This document shows, in pieces, positions 1 through 7,845 of a DNA stretch of 58,000 bases (the first letter of the stretch is position 1; the number at the start of each line of letters is the position of its first letter). The stretch covers positions 1 to 58,000 of the forward strand of contig SUWB01000015.1 of assembly GCA_015061745.1 (NCBI GenBank), written 5' to 3'. The notes under the pieces were generated by a model. It was not told where the DNA came from and made no database searches. It saw nothing but the letters and a program-made list of their open reading frames with translations. The translations under genes were made by a program, and so were the position numbers. Source of the stretch: Lentisphaerota bacterium (lineage in GTDB: Bacteria > Verrucomicrobiota > Lentisphaeria > Victivallales > Victivallaceae).

Positions 1-2
1 TC

Positions 3-28
3 TTTTTTGGCGATATTTCGTCAAAAAA
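3..28. terminator. Palindromic hairpin, probable terminator of an upstream gene
   Basis: Positions 3-13 (TTTTTTGGCGA) pair with 18-28 (TCGTCAAAAAA) around a TATT loop, with one G-T mismatch. The A and T flanks give the symmetric look of a bidirectional rho-independent terminator. No gene is visible between it and the window edge, so what it terminates is unknown. Confidence 0.4.
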
Positions 29-111
29 TATTGAAAGGTCAAATATAAGTACACTAAAAAATGACTGTGAAGGTATATTTTGAGCGTGTTTTTCTACAAA
101 AATCAATTTAA

Positions 112-156
112 CTGTTAACCACTTGGTTCTTGGTTCGAGCCCAAGCGCCGGAGCCA
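112..156 (+). other. Truncated tRNA-Asn(GTT) 3' half, probable attachment-site scar
   Basis: The segment reads as the 3' half of a tRNA. It has an anticodon loop CTGTTAA (112-118), a 3' anticodon stem CCACT (119-123), a T arm CTTGG/TTCGAGC/CCAAG (129-145), a 3' acceptor strand CGCCGGA (146-152), discriminator G and CCA (154-156), then a T-run. The 5' half is missing: no TCCGGCG acceptor and no AGTGG anticodon-stem partner lies upstream. The break falls in the anticodon loop. This is what remains when an element integrates into a tRNA gene and carries a copy of the 3' half. It could also be a simple deletion remnant. Confidence 0.7.
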
Positions 157-230
157 TTTTTTTTTGTTCTCCTTTGATATCTTTCCTTTTTGACTTTTTT
201 GTGTTTAAAATCACCATCAGGCTTTTTTAG

Positions 231-434
231 AGAATTTGGTTCCTGGGGCTCGGGAAGGGCATCTTGACAAACGAGCCGGCAGAATATGATTTATTCCGCA
301 AAAAAAAATTGCCAGGCATCGTCTGTTATACCGAAAAGTTTGATGATGAAGTATGGGGCCCGTACAAAAAGAGAACGTGTCTTATGCCGGAAAACTTGAG
401 TTCGGTAAAGAGTAATATTCCTGTTCGCAGATGA
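231..434 (+). pseudogene. Open-frame fragment without a start, possible gene remnant
   Basis: A frame opens after a stop at 228-230 and runs to TGA at 432-434. It encodes protein-like sequence (for example LTNEPAEYDLF and GIVCYTEKFDDEVW) but has no ATG start and no Shine-Dalgarno. Its last 53 bases lie under the 3' end of the leftward DUF1835 gene. It sits next to the tRNA-Asn scar, so it may be the tail of a gene cut by the same event. I do not recognise a family, and the open frame could be chance. The rest of 157-381 shows nothing else. Confidence 0.25.
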
Positions 435-1203
435 GCAGACCTTTGCTGACCAGAGCGTCTAAATAACGCTGACAGGCCGTGTCTCCCAGAAATGGATATT
501 CTTCAAACTTATCCAATCCGGTAAAGATTTCTTTGAAAGAGGATTTTTTTGCAGCAACGAGCTGCAATATCTGGTATTGAGTCCTTGTAAGGCCGTCGGA
601 GTCAGGAATTTCATCCGCACAGCGGAGCAATGCTTGTTTCATTGCCGGCAGAGTGGTGAATTTTTCCTGCTTTGCCAATTGTCTCAAATTGCGGGCATCC
701 CGAGTCTGAAAAAAGTGCCAGGCCCGGGCTGCTGCATCAAGATCTTCCGGAAGCAGTCGGAGCTTTTGCTCATATCCAAGTTTGAAGTCATCAAGTTTGA
801 GGCAATTGCTCTCACTGCAATAGAGGAATATCCGGGGCAGGGGAGCCTTTTGCTGCTTGAGCAGATACAAGATCCGCATCAATATGGTCTGATCAAAAAT
901 ACAACGGTCAAACCACAGCATCAATTCACTGTCGCTTGAAAGTGACAGCACAGTTTCATCCATCTGCTGCAAATGATGATAAAGACGGCAACTGTCAATT
1001 CCCGCAGCCGCAAGTTCTGTGAACCCGGAAAGAAATTGGGCTCTTGCCTGTCTGAACAGGGCAGGGTCATCGGTTTCCGGCAGAGGACCTTCCAGGTAGG
1101 TTTCTTTCCAGACAAGGCTTTGTCCTTGAAAATTGCATTGTTCCCATAATTTCAGGGCGAAATCGCCGTTCAGAATATGGAGGATGAAAGGTGATTGTTC
1201 CAT
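382..1203 (-). CDS. DUF1835 domain-containing protein
   Basis: A 273-residue cytoplasmic protein without signal peptide or membrane segment. The N-terminus has the DUF1835 pattern: a hydrophobic strand with HILNGD, then the WKETYLEGP segment around residues 32-40. The C-terminal part (about 200-273) looks like a small winged-helix-like or DUF3658-type domain. The biochemical function of the family is not established. It is the last gene of a leftward four-gene operon, 15 bases after the acetyltransferase, and no terminator is visible at its end. Its placement with polysaccharide genes may be positional only. Family recognition is fairly sure; no function can be assigned. Confidence 0.75.
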   Translation of the reverse strand: MEQSPFILHILNGDFALKLWEQCNFQGQSLVWKETYLEGPLPETDDPALFRQARAQFLSGFTELAAAGIDSCRLYHHLQQMDETVLSLSSDSELMLWFDRCIFDQTILMRILYLLKQQKAPLPRIFLYCSESNCLKLDDFKLGYEQKLRLLPEDLDAAARAWHFFQTRDARNLRQLAKQEKFTTLPAMKQALLRCADEIPDSDGLTRTQYQILQLVAAKKSSFKEIFTGLDKFEEYPFLGDTACQRYLDALVSKGLLICEQEYYSLPNSSFPA

Positions 1204-1218
1204 TAAGATAAGAAGCCC

Positions 1219-1869
1219 TCAGTTTTCGGATGCCGTTGATTCCAGTATTTGCAGGCATTGGGCGATATCACCCATAGGCAGGTTTTGAATGAACTCAAGA
1301 TCCCGGTCGAACCAACGGAGTTTTTCCAGTCGGGCAATGGTATCGCTGTCAAAGCGGTAACGCAGCACTTTGGCTGGGATCCCCACGACAATGGCATAAG
1401 GAGGCACATCTTTGGTGACGACTGCATTGGTGCCGATGACTGCTCCGTTGCCAACAGTAACACCGTCCATAATGACTGCGTTGAGACCGATCCAGACATC
1501 ACTGCCGATCTTGACCGGCAATGATTGTTCAAAAGAAACGCGATGTTCCGGTTTTATACCGATAGGACCTGTTTCGGTATAACATTCGCGGTGTGCCATA
1601 GAATTGGTCGTAAGGGCATCCAGAGGATGACGACCCGTGCCAATTGTGACTCCACGGGCTATGGAACAGTACTTGCCGATGACGGTACGTTTGCTGCGTA
1701 TTTCCACTCCGGCAGAAAGATAGGTTCCGAAACCGATGGAAAGACCTTTTTTACGCATCTTGCGGATATAAACGGAAGATTCATTATATCTGCTCCGGAA
1801 TTCCGCACGTTTGGTTTTGTCGTGAAAATACAATATATGTGAAATCAGTTTTATCCAAAATTTTTTCAT
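1219..1869 (-). CDS. Hexapeptide-repeat O-acetyltransferase (CatB/xenobiotic acetyltransferase type)
   Basis: Predicted acyl-CoA-dependent acetyltransferase with a left-handed beta-helix fold. Hexapeptide repeats run from about residue 45 to 165 (IGKYCSIARGVTIG, IGSDVWIGLNAVIMDGV, IGTNAVVTKDVPP). The GRHP motif near residues 79-82 matches the active-site His region of the XAT/CatB group, and the segment ends in the usual VVGIPAKVLRYRF. I chose the ATG at 1867-1869 because AAGGA lies 9 bases upstream; a TTG three codons earlier overlaps that ribosome site. Next to two glycosyltransferases, it most likely acetylates a surface sugar. CatB-like members can act on chloramphenicol, but the context argues against resistance. 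Confidence 0.85.
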   Translation of the reverse strand: MKKFWIKLISHILYFHDKTKRAEFRSRYNESSVYIRKMRKKGLSIGFGTYLSAGVEIRSKRTVIGKYCSIARGVTIGTGRHPLDALTTNSMAHRECYTETGPIGIKPEHRVSFEQSLPVKIGSDVWIGLNAVIMDGVTVGNGAVIGTNAVVTKDVPPYAIVVGIPAKVLRYRFDSDTIARLEKLRWFDRDLEFIQNLPMGDIAQCLQILESTASEN

Positions 1870-1935
1870 TTTCCGCAATCCTTGTCTTCAGGTTGAACTT
1901 GTATTGGATAGATTTTTCCGCTGAACTCCAAACGC

Positions 1936-2856
1936 TCAAGTTGTCAGAAACATTCCGATGTTCCGCAAGATTCCCTCTTTCAATATCCCGTGCTTGATCA
2001 GAAAACGGCAGCGGGCTGGCCAGTGCATCTTTGGGAAACGTTCCAACTCCCGGAGCAGTTCACCCTGTTCTGGAGTCAAAAGCTCTTTGTGCAGGGTGAG
2101 AAATTCTCTGCCTTGCTCTAGGTTGCGATAAAGCGACGCCCTGAGGTGGCCCGATTTATTGATGAATTTTTTCAGACAGGAAAAAATAGAGTACCGGAAT
2201 GCTCCCAATACATTATTTCCGTGCTGGCGGTAGTAGATCGTAGGAATGTCCACATAACAAATGTGACCAAAAAATGCCGCAGCCAAAGCAGTCCAGTGGT
2301 CGTGCATTATGGCACTGCTTCCGACAGGCAGGACAAGTTTTTGGAGTGCACGGTTAAAAAGCATCGTATTGCCGGAAGCGTAATTCTGAATGATCGTCCG
2401 TTCCGGTGTGAATCGTGACATATTCAAACGCTGTGAACGCATCATTGATGAATAACGGGGAGTGAGCGTTATGTCTACGATCTCTGAATCGGTAAAGATC
2501 AGCAGAGGGGTGTGGGAACCGTATTTTTTTTCCATTTTTCTGTATGCTTCAACAGAAAGTCTTATCTTATCCTTTTTCCATACATCATCGTGATCGCAAA
2601 ACATCATCAGTTCGCTGTCGGCAGCGGCAATAAGTCTGCTGAAATTCTGGCAGGCGGAAGCCGGTTTGGTACTTAAAAGGCGTATTTTTCCGGGGTAACG
2701 CTTTTGAAAATCAGTAATGATTTCAAGAGTATCATCTTTTGAATCAGCATCGCTGACAAGAATTTCAAAATCACTGTAATCCTGTGCCATCAATGAGTCG
2801 AGCTGTTCAGCAAGAAATCTTTGGGAGTTGTAAGTTGCCAGCAGAACCTGTATCAT
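1936..2856 (-). CDS. Glycosyltransferase family 2
   Basis: A 306-residue GT-A fold glycosyltransferase that would move a sugar from a nucleotide sugar to a growing surface glycan. The N-terminus MIQVLLATYN is the usual GT2 start. The nucleotide-binding region EILVSDADSKDDT lies at about 31-43 and the metal-binding CDHDDVW at 87-93. There is no membrane segment. The open frame extends 29 codons further upstream, but starting at 2856 gives an ATGA overlap with the preceding gene and removes an unrelated basic leader. The donor and acceptor sugars cannot be deduced; the HDDVW pattern is common in rhamnosyltransferase-like members. Confidence 0.9.
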   Translation of the reverse strand: MIQVLLATYNSQRFLAEQLDSLMAQDYSDFEILVSDADSKDDTLEIITDFQKRYPGKIRLLSTKPASACQNFSRLIAAADSELMMFCDHDDVWKKDKIRLSVEAYRKMEKKYGSHTPLLIFTDSEIVDITLTPRYSSMMRSQRLNMSRFTPERTIIQNYASGNTMLFNRALQKLVLPVGSSAIMHDHWTALAAAFFGHICYVDIPTIYYRQHGNNVLGAFRYSIFSCLKKFINKSGHLRASLYRNLEQGREFLTLHKELLTPEQGELLRELERFPKMHWPARCRFLIKHGILKEGILRNIGMFLTT

Positions 2857-3707
2857 TTTTCTCTTTTTTCTTTCTTTTCTGCATTGGCTGCGAGGATCCT
2901 GCGGTTTAATTCTTTGCGCAGAGGATCGTAGAACCAACCCCATTTATTGAAATAACGAATCATATTTGAAATATGACACCACAACATTTTTGCACTTTTA
3001 TATGAGGCTTGGGCGTGGGCGTGGATAACTTCCGCTCCGGGAAAATAAAGCGCGCGGAAACCGCTGTGCCATATCCTGCGGGTGAGATCTATATCTTCAG
3101 GATAGAGGAAAAATCTTTCGTCAAAGAGGCCGGTTTTTTCCAATATCGAATTACGGAATGCCATAAAACAGCCGCAGAGATAAGGCACTTCAAGGACCGT
3201 ATCGTGGGCGTATTCCTGCATCATAAAGTACCGCATTCTTTTGCGTTTCATAAAGTCAGGAAGAAAACGTTTGAAAATCAAATCGGCAGGCGTCGGAACC
3301 AGTTTGCAGTTGTACTGCAGCGAACCGTCTGTATTCAGTGTTTTAGGCATAACTAATCCTGCATCGGGTGTTTCTGCCAGAAATGTTACGATTTTTTCAA
3401 GAGTCCCCGGAAGAAAGGAAATATCCGGATTGACGATCATATGAAAAGGAACCCCGTCTGCGATCGACTGCCTGATGGCTGCGTTGTGACCGGCTCCGAA
3501 ACCGCGATTTTCCAGGGGAATATAAGTTATCCTGGGGGAATTCAACGCTGCGATATCTGCGGCGATCCGGGGATCGCTGCCGTTGTCCACAATATAAAAG
3601 CGGGTACAGGGACTGTCGAGGACTCCTTTGATGACAGGCTCTATTTCCCCGATATCATTTTTATAAATCACCAAAGATACTGTGAATTTGCAGTGCGATC
3701 GGAACAT
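2853..3707 (-). CDS. Glycosyltransferase family 2 (rhamnosyltransferase-like)
   Basis: First gene of a leftward operon with its own strong promoter. It is a 284-residue GT-A fold enzyme: VDNGSD at 40-45, an NPD metal motif at 93-95, the acceptor-side GCFMAFR at 179-185 and FLYPEDIDL at 200-208. These are typical of GT2 enzymes acting on O-antigen or capsule repeats. The C-terminal tail is highly charged (EKKEKREK). It overlaps the next GT2 gene by four bases (ATGA), implying translational coupling. The Shine-Dalgarno is weak (AAAGAAGA just before the ATG). Substrate unknown. Confidence 0.9.
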   Translation of the reverse strand: MFRSHCKFTVSLVIYKNDIGEIEPVIKGVLDSPCTRFYIVDNGSDPRIAADIAALNSPRITYIPLENRGFGAGHNAAIRQSIADGVPFHMIVNPDISFLPGTLEKIVTFLAETPDAGLVMPKTLNTDGSLQYNCKLVPTPADLIFKRFLPDFMKRKRMRYFMMQEYAHDTVLEVPYLCGCFMAFRNSILEKTGLFDERFFLYPEDIDLTRRIWHSGFRALYFPGAEVIHAHAQASYKSAKMLWCHISNMIRYFNKWGWFYDPLRKELNRRILAANAEKKEKREK

Positions 3708-3758
3708 TCTTCTTTAATTCTTTTACAGGATTGTGGTTGAGTTCAAATAATTCTTCAT

Positions 3759-3787
3759 AATATATGTCAGAAAAGAGTTTTTGTCAA
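3759..3787 (-). promoter_or_regulatory. Sigma-70 promoter of the polysaccharide operon
   Basis: On the minus strand TTGACA (3782-3787) and TATATT (3759-3764) are separated by exactly 17 bases. It lies about 50 bases before the first GT2 start and would drive all four leftward genes. Confidence 0.75.
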
Positions 3788-3967
3788 GGTCGTTATATTT
3801 AATATTTTTATATTTTCCGGTGAAAACAGATTCCTGAGATTCAAAGGAAAACAGAAGAAGAAACAGACGCTGGAAAACGGGGACGAAAATTTGTAAATAG
3901 GCGGAAGTGAGGTTATATTAAAAAAGGTAAAAGTACTTTTGTATCATAATAGGGCTTTAAGTTTTGG

Positions 3968-4558
3968 ATGTGTATGAGTGAAATTGAACAAATTGCCAGC
4001 CGAAATCAGGCACAGGCATTCCGGGTGATCGAACAAAGCGGTGTCCGCAGGGTATGGGAGGCGGCTGGTGCTCAGGTGAATCAGGTCGGATCGCTGGCAA
4101 TGGGGCTGCTGATGAAACACCGGGATATTGATTTTCATATCTATACGGAAAAACTGGATATTGCAGAGAGTTTCAAGGTTATTCAACATATTTGTGCCGA
4201 TCCCGCTGTGACCCGCCTTGAATACCGCAATCTTGCAGAAACTCAGGAAGCGTGTCTGGAGTGGCATATATGGTACGCACTGGATGATGCAGAATGGCAG
4301 ATTGATATGATACAGATCCGCAAAAATTCTCAATATGACGGATTTTTTGAGCATATCGCAGAAAGAATCAGTGCTGTTATGACACCCGAAATGCGGCGTA
4401 CCATACTGGAGTTGAAATATTTGACTCCTGACGATGTACATATTATGGGAATTGAATATTATCAGGCAGTGATCGCTGACGGTGTCCGGGATTTTCGGGA
4501 ATTTATGCTCTGGCGGCAGAAACATCCGGCGGAGGGAATCATAACTTGGTGTCCGTGA
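3968..4558 (+). CDS. Nucleotidyltransferase-fold protein
   Basis: A 196-residue soluble protein of the minimal DNA-polymerase-beta nucleotidyltransferase type. The signature GS (41-42) is followed by MKHRDIDFHIY, giving the catalytic D-x-D pair at residues 53 and 55. Relatives are annotated inconsistently in databases, sometimes as phosphoglycerate mutase family, and the substrate is unknown. The second Met (3974) is an equally possible start, since no good Shine-Dalgarno distinguishes them. It is a single gene between the divergent polysaccharide promoter and psd. The substrate could be a small molecule such as an aminoglycoside-like sugar, which I cannot support further. Confidence 0.65.
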   Translation: MCMSEIEQIASRNQAQAFRVIEQSGVRRVWEAAGAQVNQVGSLAMGLLMKHRDIDFHIYTEKLDIAESFKVIQHICADPAVTRLEYRNLAETQEACLEWHIWYALDDAEWQIDMIQIRKNSQYDGFFEHIAERISAVMTPEMRRTILELKYLTPDDVHIMGIEYYQAVIADGVRDFREFMLWRQKHPAEGIITWCP

Positions 4559-4635
4559 AATCAAGGCGCAGCGGACAAGAGAAGGCAAAAATTACTTGCA
4601 GGAGCATTGTTTCGGCTTTTTTTGTCTCTCATAAA

Positions 4636-4664
4636 TTGCATTTTTAAGGGAAAGATGTTATATT
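4636..4664 (+). promoter_or_regulatory. Sigma-70 promoter of psd
   Basis: TTGCAT (4636-4641) and TATATT (4659-4664) with a 17-base spacer, 37 bases before the psd start codon. Confidence 0.7.
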
Positions 4665-4701
4665 ATCCCTAAAAAAAGAAACTGTAACTGTTAGGTGAAA
4701 A

Positions 4702-5592
4702 ATGTCGAAAAAGCCGATCGAATTGATAGACCGGAAAAGCGGTGAAGTCGTGCAGGAATCCGTTATGGGATGTGGCGCATTGCGTTTTGCCTATGAGACT
4801 TTGTTGGGAAAATGCCTGAGCGGGCTCCTTTTTAATACTTCAGGACTTTCACGGCTGATGGGGGCTTACTACGACTCGGCTCTTTCAAAGAGGAATATCC
4901 CTGAATTGGCGGCGATCCCGGGATGTGCCCCGGAGGAAGCGGAATTCCCTCTGGAGCATTACAAGTCTTTTAATGACTTTTTCTGTCGCCGTTTGAAAGA
5001 GGGAATCCGTCCTTTTGACCCGGCATCTGAAGTTCTTTCTTCACCGGCAGACGGTCGTATTTCTGTTTTTGAAGGTCTGAAAAGTACCGATGCTGTTCCT
5101 GTTAAGGGGGCAAGGCGGTCTTTGAACGATCTTTGCTGTGAAGAACTGGGCGAGGCAGAGTATGCTGTTGCAGTGATTCGTCTGGCTCCGGTGGATTATC
5201 ACCGTTTTCACTTCCCCTGTGATTGCGTGCAAAGTTCTCTGCCGCAGAAAGTGCCAGGCAAGTATCACTCAGTGAATCCCATCGCCCTTGCAGTATGCCC
5301 TGACGTTTTTGTTGAAAATACCAGGCAGGTTACACTTCTTGAATCAGAAAAATTCGGAACTTTCCGCTATCTGGAAGTGGGGGCATTTGGAGTCGGTTCC
5401 ATTATTCAGTACAAGGGGCCGGGAAAGCATTTGAAACAGGCGGAAAAAGGATGTTTCAAATTCGGCGGTTCCACAGTTATCCTGATTTTTGAGAACGACC
5501 GCCTGAAATGGAATGCAGATCTGCTGCAGCATACGGCAGACGGTTATGAAACATTGATCCGGCTTGGAGAGACGCTGGCAATTGTCCGGTAA
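4702..5592 (+). CDS. psd: Phosphatidylserine decarboxylase
   Basis: Pyruvoyl-dependent enzyme that converts phosphatidylserine to phosphatidylethanolamine at the inner face of the membrane. All family signatures are visible: SFNDFFCRRL (about 89-98), PADGR with catalytic Asp117, DYHRFH with His167 and His170, and the self-cleavage site GGST (255-258), cut before Ser257 to make the pyruvoyl group. GGST in place of LGST and the roughly 300-residue length point to the type II (clostridial-like) subfamily. No phosphatidylserine synthase gene is nearby in the window. Identification is firm. Confidence 0.95.
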   Translation: MSKKPIELIDRKSGEVVQESVMGCGALRFAYETLLGKCLSGLLFNTSGLSRLMGAYYDSALSKRNIPELAAIPGCAPEEAEFPLEHYKSFNDFFCRRLKEGIRPFDPASEVLSSPADGRISVFEGLKSTDAVPVKGARRSLNDLCCEELGEAEYAVAVIRLAPVDYHRFHFPCDCVQSSLPQKVPGKYHSVNPIALAVCPDVFVENTRQVTLLESEKFGTFRYLEVGAFGVGSIIQYKGPGKHLKQAEKGCFKFGGSTVILIFENDRLKWNADLLQHTADGYETLIRLGETLAIVR

Positions 5593-5940
5593 AAACGTTG
5601 ACAATAATAAATCGTTTGATATCGACTGTTTCCACTTGTCGCCGTGTCGTAAAAAGCAGCCCCTTTTTTTTAAACCTTTTTCAACACAAAGCTTTTGCAG
5701 GAGCGGCAAAACAAAAGGGACGTTATAAAGGTATTGAGAAAAAAAACGCCCTCATTGAGAACAGAACACTTGGAAAAATGCACCTGTAAAACAGTTTTTT
5801 TCTTATGCTTCCCTGAGAACAAAAGGAATATTGCGTTTTTTTTTGGAATATTTGCATTTTTGAGTTGTTTTTTTATCCTATGGGTGCTATATTATGATAT
5901 AATCGGTTTTGTTAAACAATTGAACAAATGTGGTATTATT
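5593..5940. other. AT-rich intergenic region without a supported gene
   Basis: This stretch follows psd and precedes the mini-protein gene. It has runs of A and T, open frames of up to about 60 codons that look random, and a perfect TATAAT at 5898-5903 that may be the -10 box of the mini-protein gene. No matching -35 at 17 bases is seen; TTATCC at 5873 is 19 bases away. I see no terminator hairpin for psd and no RNA gene. Confidence 0.4.
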
Positions 5941-6033
5941 ATGGGCAACCTGAAGAAAAAACGGCGTAAAAAGATCGCCAAGCACAAGCGCAAGAAGCAG
6001 CTCAAGTCCTTGCGGCACAAGAACAAGAAATAA
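5941..6033 (+). CDS. AURKAIP1/COX24-type basic mini-protein (30 residues)
   Basis: Thirty residues, about two-thirds Lys or Arg: MGNLKKKRRKKIAKHKRKK followed by QLKSLRHKNKK. This matches the bacterial AURKAIP1/COX24-domain proteins. Their mitochondrial relatives are ribosomal (mS38 type), so an rRNA-binding role is likely by inference. It is too short for most gene finders. The start ATG lacks a clear Shine-Dalgarno (preceded by TGGTATTATT), which fits a leader-poor, highly expressed small protein. A strongly structured region follows directly. Family recognition rests on composition and the KKRRKK-I-x-KHKRKK spacing. Confidence 0.75.
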   Translation: MGNLKKKRRKKIAKHKRKKQLKSLRHKNKK

Positions 6034-6048
6034 GTTGCCGTCCACGGA

Positions 6049-6181
6049 TTTTCCGCACAGCGGAAAGGAAACCTCTAATTTTAGAGGTGCGGCGGGACTT
6101 ATTTCGCACTCTTGGAGGCGTCCGCTTTGCGGTGAAGAACATAAGATGCTCTTTTACCTGCAGGCGGACGCTTTAGTTTTT
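6049..6181 (+). ncRNA. Structured region after the mini-protein, possible ncRNA or 3' UTR with terminator
   Basis: Consecutive inverted repeats are visible: TTTCCGC/GCGGAAA (6050-6066, loop ACA), ACCTCT/AGAGGT (6071-6088), GTGCG/CGCAC (6087-6109, alternative to the second) and GCGTCCGC/GCGGACGC (6118-6125 with 6164-6171) followed by TTTAGTTTTT. The last looks like a long-loop terminator. No known RNA family is recognised. It could be an independent small RNA, or a processed 3' UTR of the mini-protein mRNA. Confidence 0.45.
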
Positions 6182-6258
6182 AAACGCTGAGTAAATATGG
6201 ATTTTCAAGCTGTCCGGAAGGTATTTGATATGAATTCAGGTAATTAAGGAGAAAATCA

Positions 6259-7845
6259 ATGTCAAAAATTTCCCTTATCTTTTTTTCGCTTTTTTTCGTT
6301 CTGACTTTATCTGCAGGAGCAGGGATCGCATCTGACAACAACCTGTCAGATGCTTCTCCCGGAAAATTTCCCGAAGCCGGAAGCAGAGAAAAAAATCTGG
6401 CCCTGTTTATTGAGGCTCTCCTTGAAAAAAAGCCGGAAATACAGTGCAAAAAAATTCTGGATGTAGTCGCAGCTGATCCTGATAATGCGGAAACCCCTCT
6501 CAAGGCCTTTTTTGCCTCTTATAAAAAAGTTAAAGACAGAGGACCGGTAGTCTCCCGGTTCAATGAAGTTTGGAAAAAATTTCCATTGAATCCCTATCTC
6601 GCCGCTCACGGTCCCGATTTGAATCGGGCCTGCGGAACGCCTGCCGGAGAAAGATTGGAGCAGCTGAAAGCTCTCAACTCTATTGATCCGCGCTCTTTGT
6701 GTGCAGCTGACAACTGGACTCCTGATTTAACAAATGCACTGCTGCGTAACACGGTGGAGTGTTTTATGGAGCTGCGGCAGTATGATAAACTCCTGGCTTT
6801 TTTTGAAAAGTGGAACAAAACAGCCGACCGGCATCGCCTGATCCTGTATGGGACTTTGGGAGGGGCTTGTTATACGGCTGCTGCTCAAGCGTACTGTTCC
6901 GGTAACCTCAAGCAGGGAGACGCACTGGAAAAGTGTTTCACGATTTCTGTTGACGGTCTGAAAAAAATGGAGCACCGGATTGCCGATAATGCCACGGCTT
7001 TGCGGGTGCTGCTCTTTTATGTTGCTTACAGACAGATCTTGGGAGATGCTCCGATTCGTTTTATCCAGGATTTTTACCGGCGTCATCCCAGTGCCAAGGC
7101 TAATGTATGGCGTCTGAGTGCTGCCGTCGACTGCGGCAATGTGGAACTCCTGCGTCAGGCGGTCAAAGAGATCAATGATGTGAATCCACGGTTTGATGCA
7201 GCGGAACTGCGTTTCAAAGCCTGTCTCAATGCCGGAATGTTTGCGGAGGCAGAAAAGGAAATTGCCGGTTTACCTGCGAAACGTCACTTTGAGTTGCGGC
7301 GGGAACTCCTTATAAAACAGAAAGCCTGGCGGCAGCTCTGTCAGCTTGTGACAGACCGCTTGAGTAAAGGTGCGCCTGCGGGAGCCGGCGATGGAGTCGT
7401 GCTGCTTACTGCCGCAGAACATCTCCGCAGTATTCCAGTTTACCAGCAGGGACTCAAACTTTTGAAAAACTCATTGGGCAGTCCTGTCGTGGCCAACGCA
7501 GTGGGGTATGTAGGAGCTGTTTTGAATCAGGATTTGAAAAAATGTCAGAAGTTACTCGAATACGCATTGAGTAAAGAGCCGCAGAATATGGCTTATCTTG
7601 ACAGTATGGCTTGGATTTGTTTCAAACAGAAACGTTATGCAGATGCTGAAGTTTGGATCAAAAAAGCTCTTGCTGCGGCCACGCCTTCAGACGGGATCGC
7701 AGTAATATTGGAGCACGCAGGAGATATTGCCGCTGCACGCGGTAAAAATCCCCGGAGGTTTTATGAACTTGCCATCAAATATGCTCCTTTTGATACCGAG
7801 TGCAATGTTGATGAAATTACCAAAAAGTTAAAGGCCCGGAAGTGA
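6259..7845 (+). CDS. Exported TPR-repeat protein
   Basis: A 528-residue protein with a clear signal peptide (MSKISLIFFSLFFVLTLSAG then AGIAS), so probably periplasmic. The rest is alpha-helical. Degenerate tetratricopeptide repeats are most obvious at about 395-500, where LEYALSKEPQNMAYLDSMAW and AEVWIKKALAAA fit the TPR consensus. No enzymatic motif is seen. AAGGAG lies 8 bases before the ATG. The gene overlaps rlmN by GTGA, making it the first of three coupled genes. It is probably a scaffold for an envelope complex; its partner is unknown. Confidence 0.8.
   Translation: MSKISLIFFSLFFVLTLSAGAGIASDNNLSDASPGKFPEAGSREKNLALFIEALLEKKPEIQCKKILDVVAADPDNAETPLKAFFASYKKVKDRGPVVSRFNEVWKKFPLNPYLAAHGPDLNRACGTPAGERLEQLKALNSIDPRSLCAADNWTPDLTNALLRNTVECFMELRQYDKLLAFFEKWNKTADRHRLILYGTLGGACYTAAAQAYCSGNLKQGDALEKCFTISVDGLKKMEHRIADNATALRVLLFYVAYRQILGDAPIRFIQDFYRRHPSAKANVWRLSAAVDCGNVELLRQAVKEINDVNPRFDAAELRFKACLNAGMFAEAEKEIAGLPAKRHFELRRELLIKQKAWRQLCQLVTDRLSKGAPAGAGDGVVLLTAAEHLRSIPVYQQGLKLLKNSLGSPVVANAVGYVGAVLNQDLKKCQKLLEYALSKEPQNMAYLDSMAWICFKQKRYADAEVWIKKALAAATPSDGIAVILEHAGDIAAARGKNPRRFYELAIKYAPFDTECNVDEITKKLKARK

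Noticed and set aside
1219..1869. Chloramphenicol acetyltransferase
   Set aside because: The fold is shared, but the glycosyltransferase operon points to polysaccharide acetylation.
5598..5789. Small open frames in the gap after psd
   Set aside because: Composition is random and AT-rich, without start signals.
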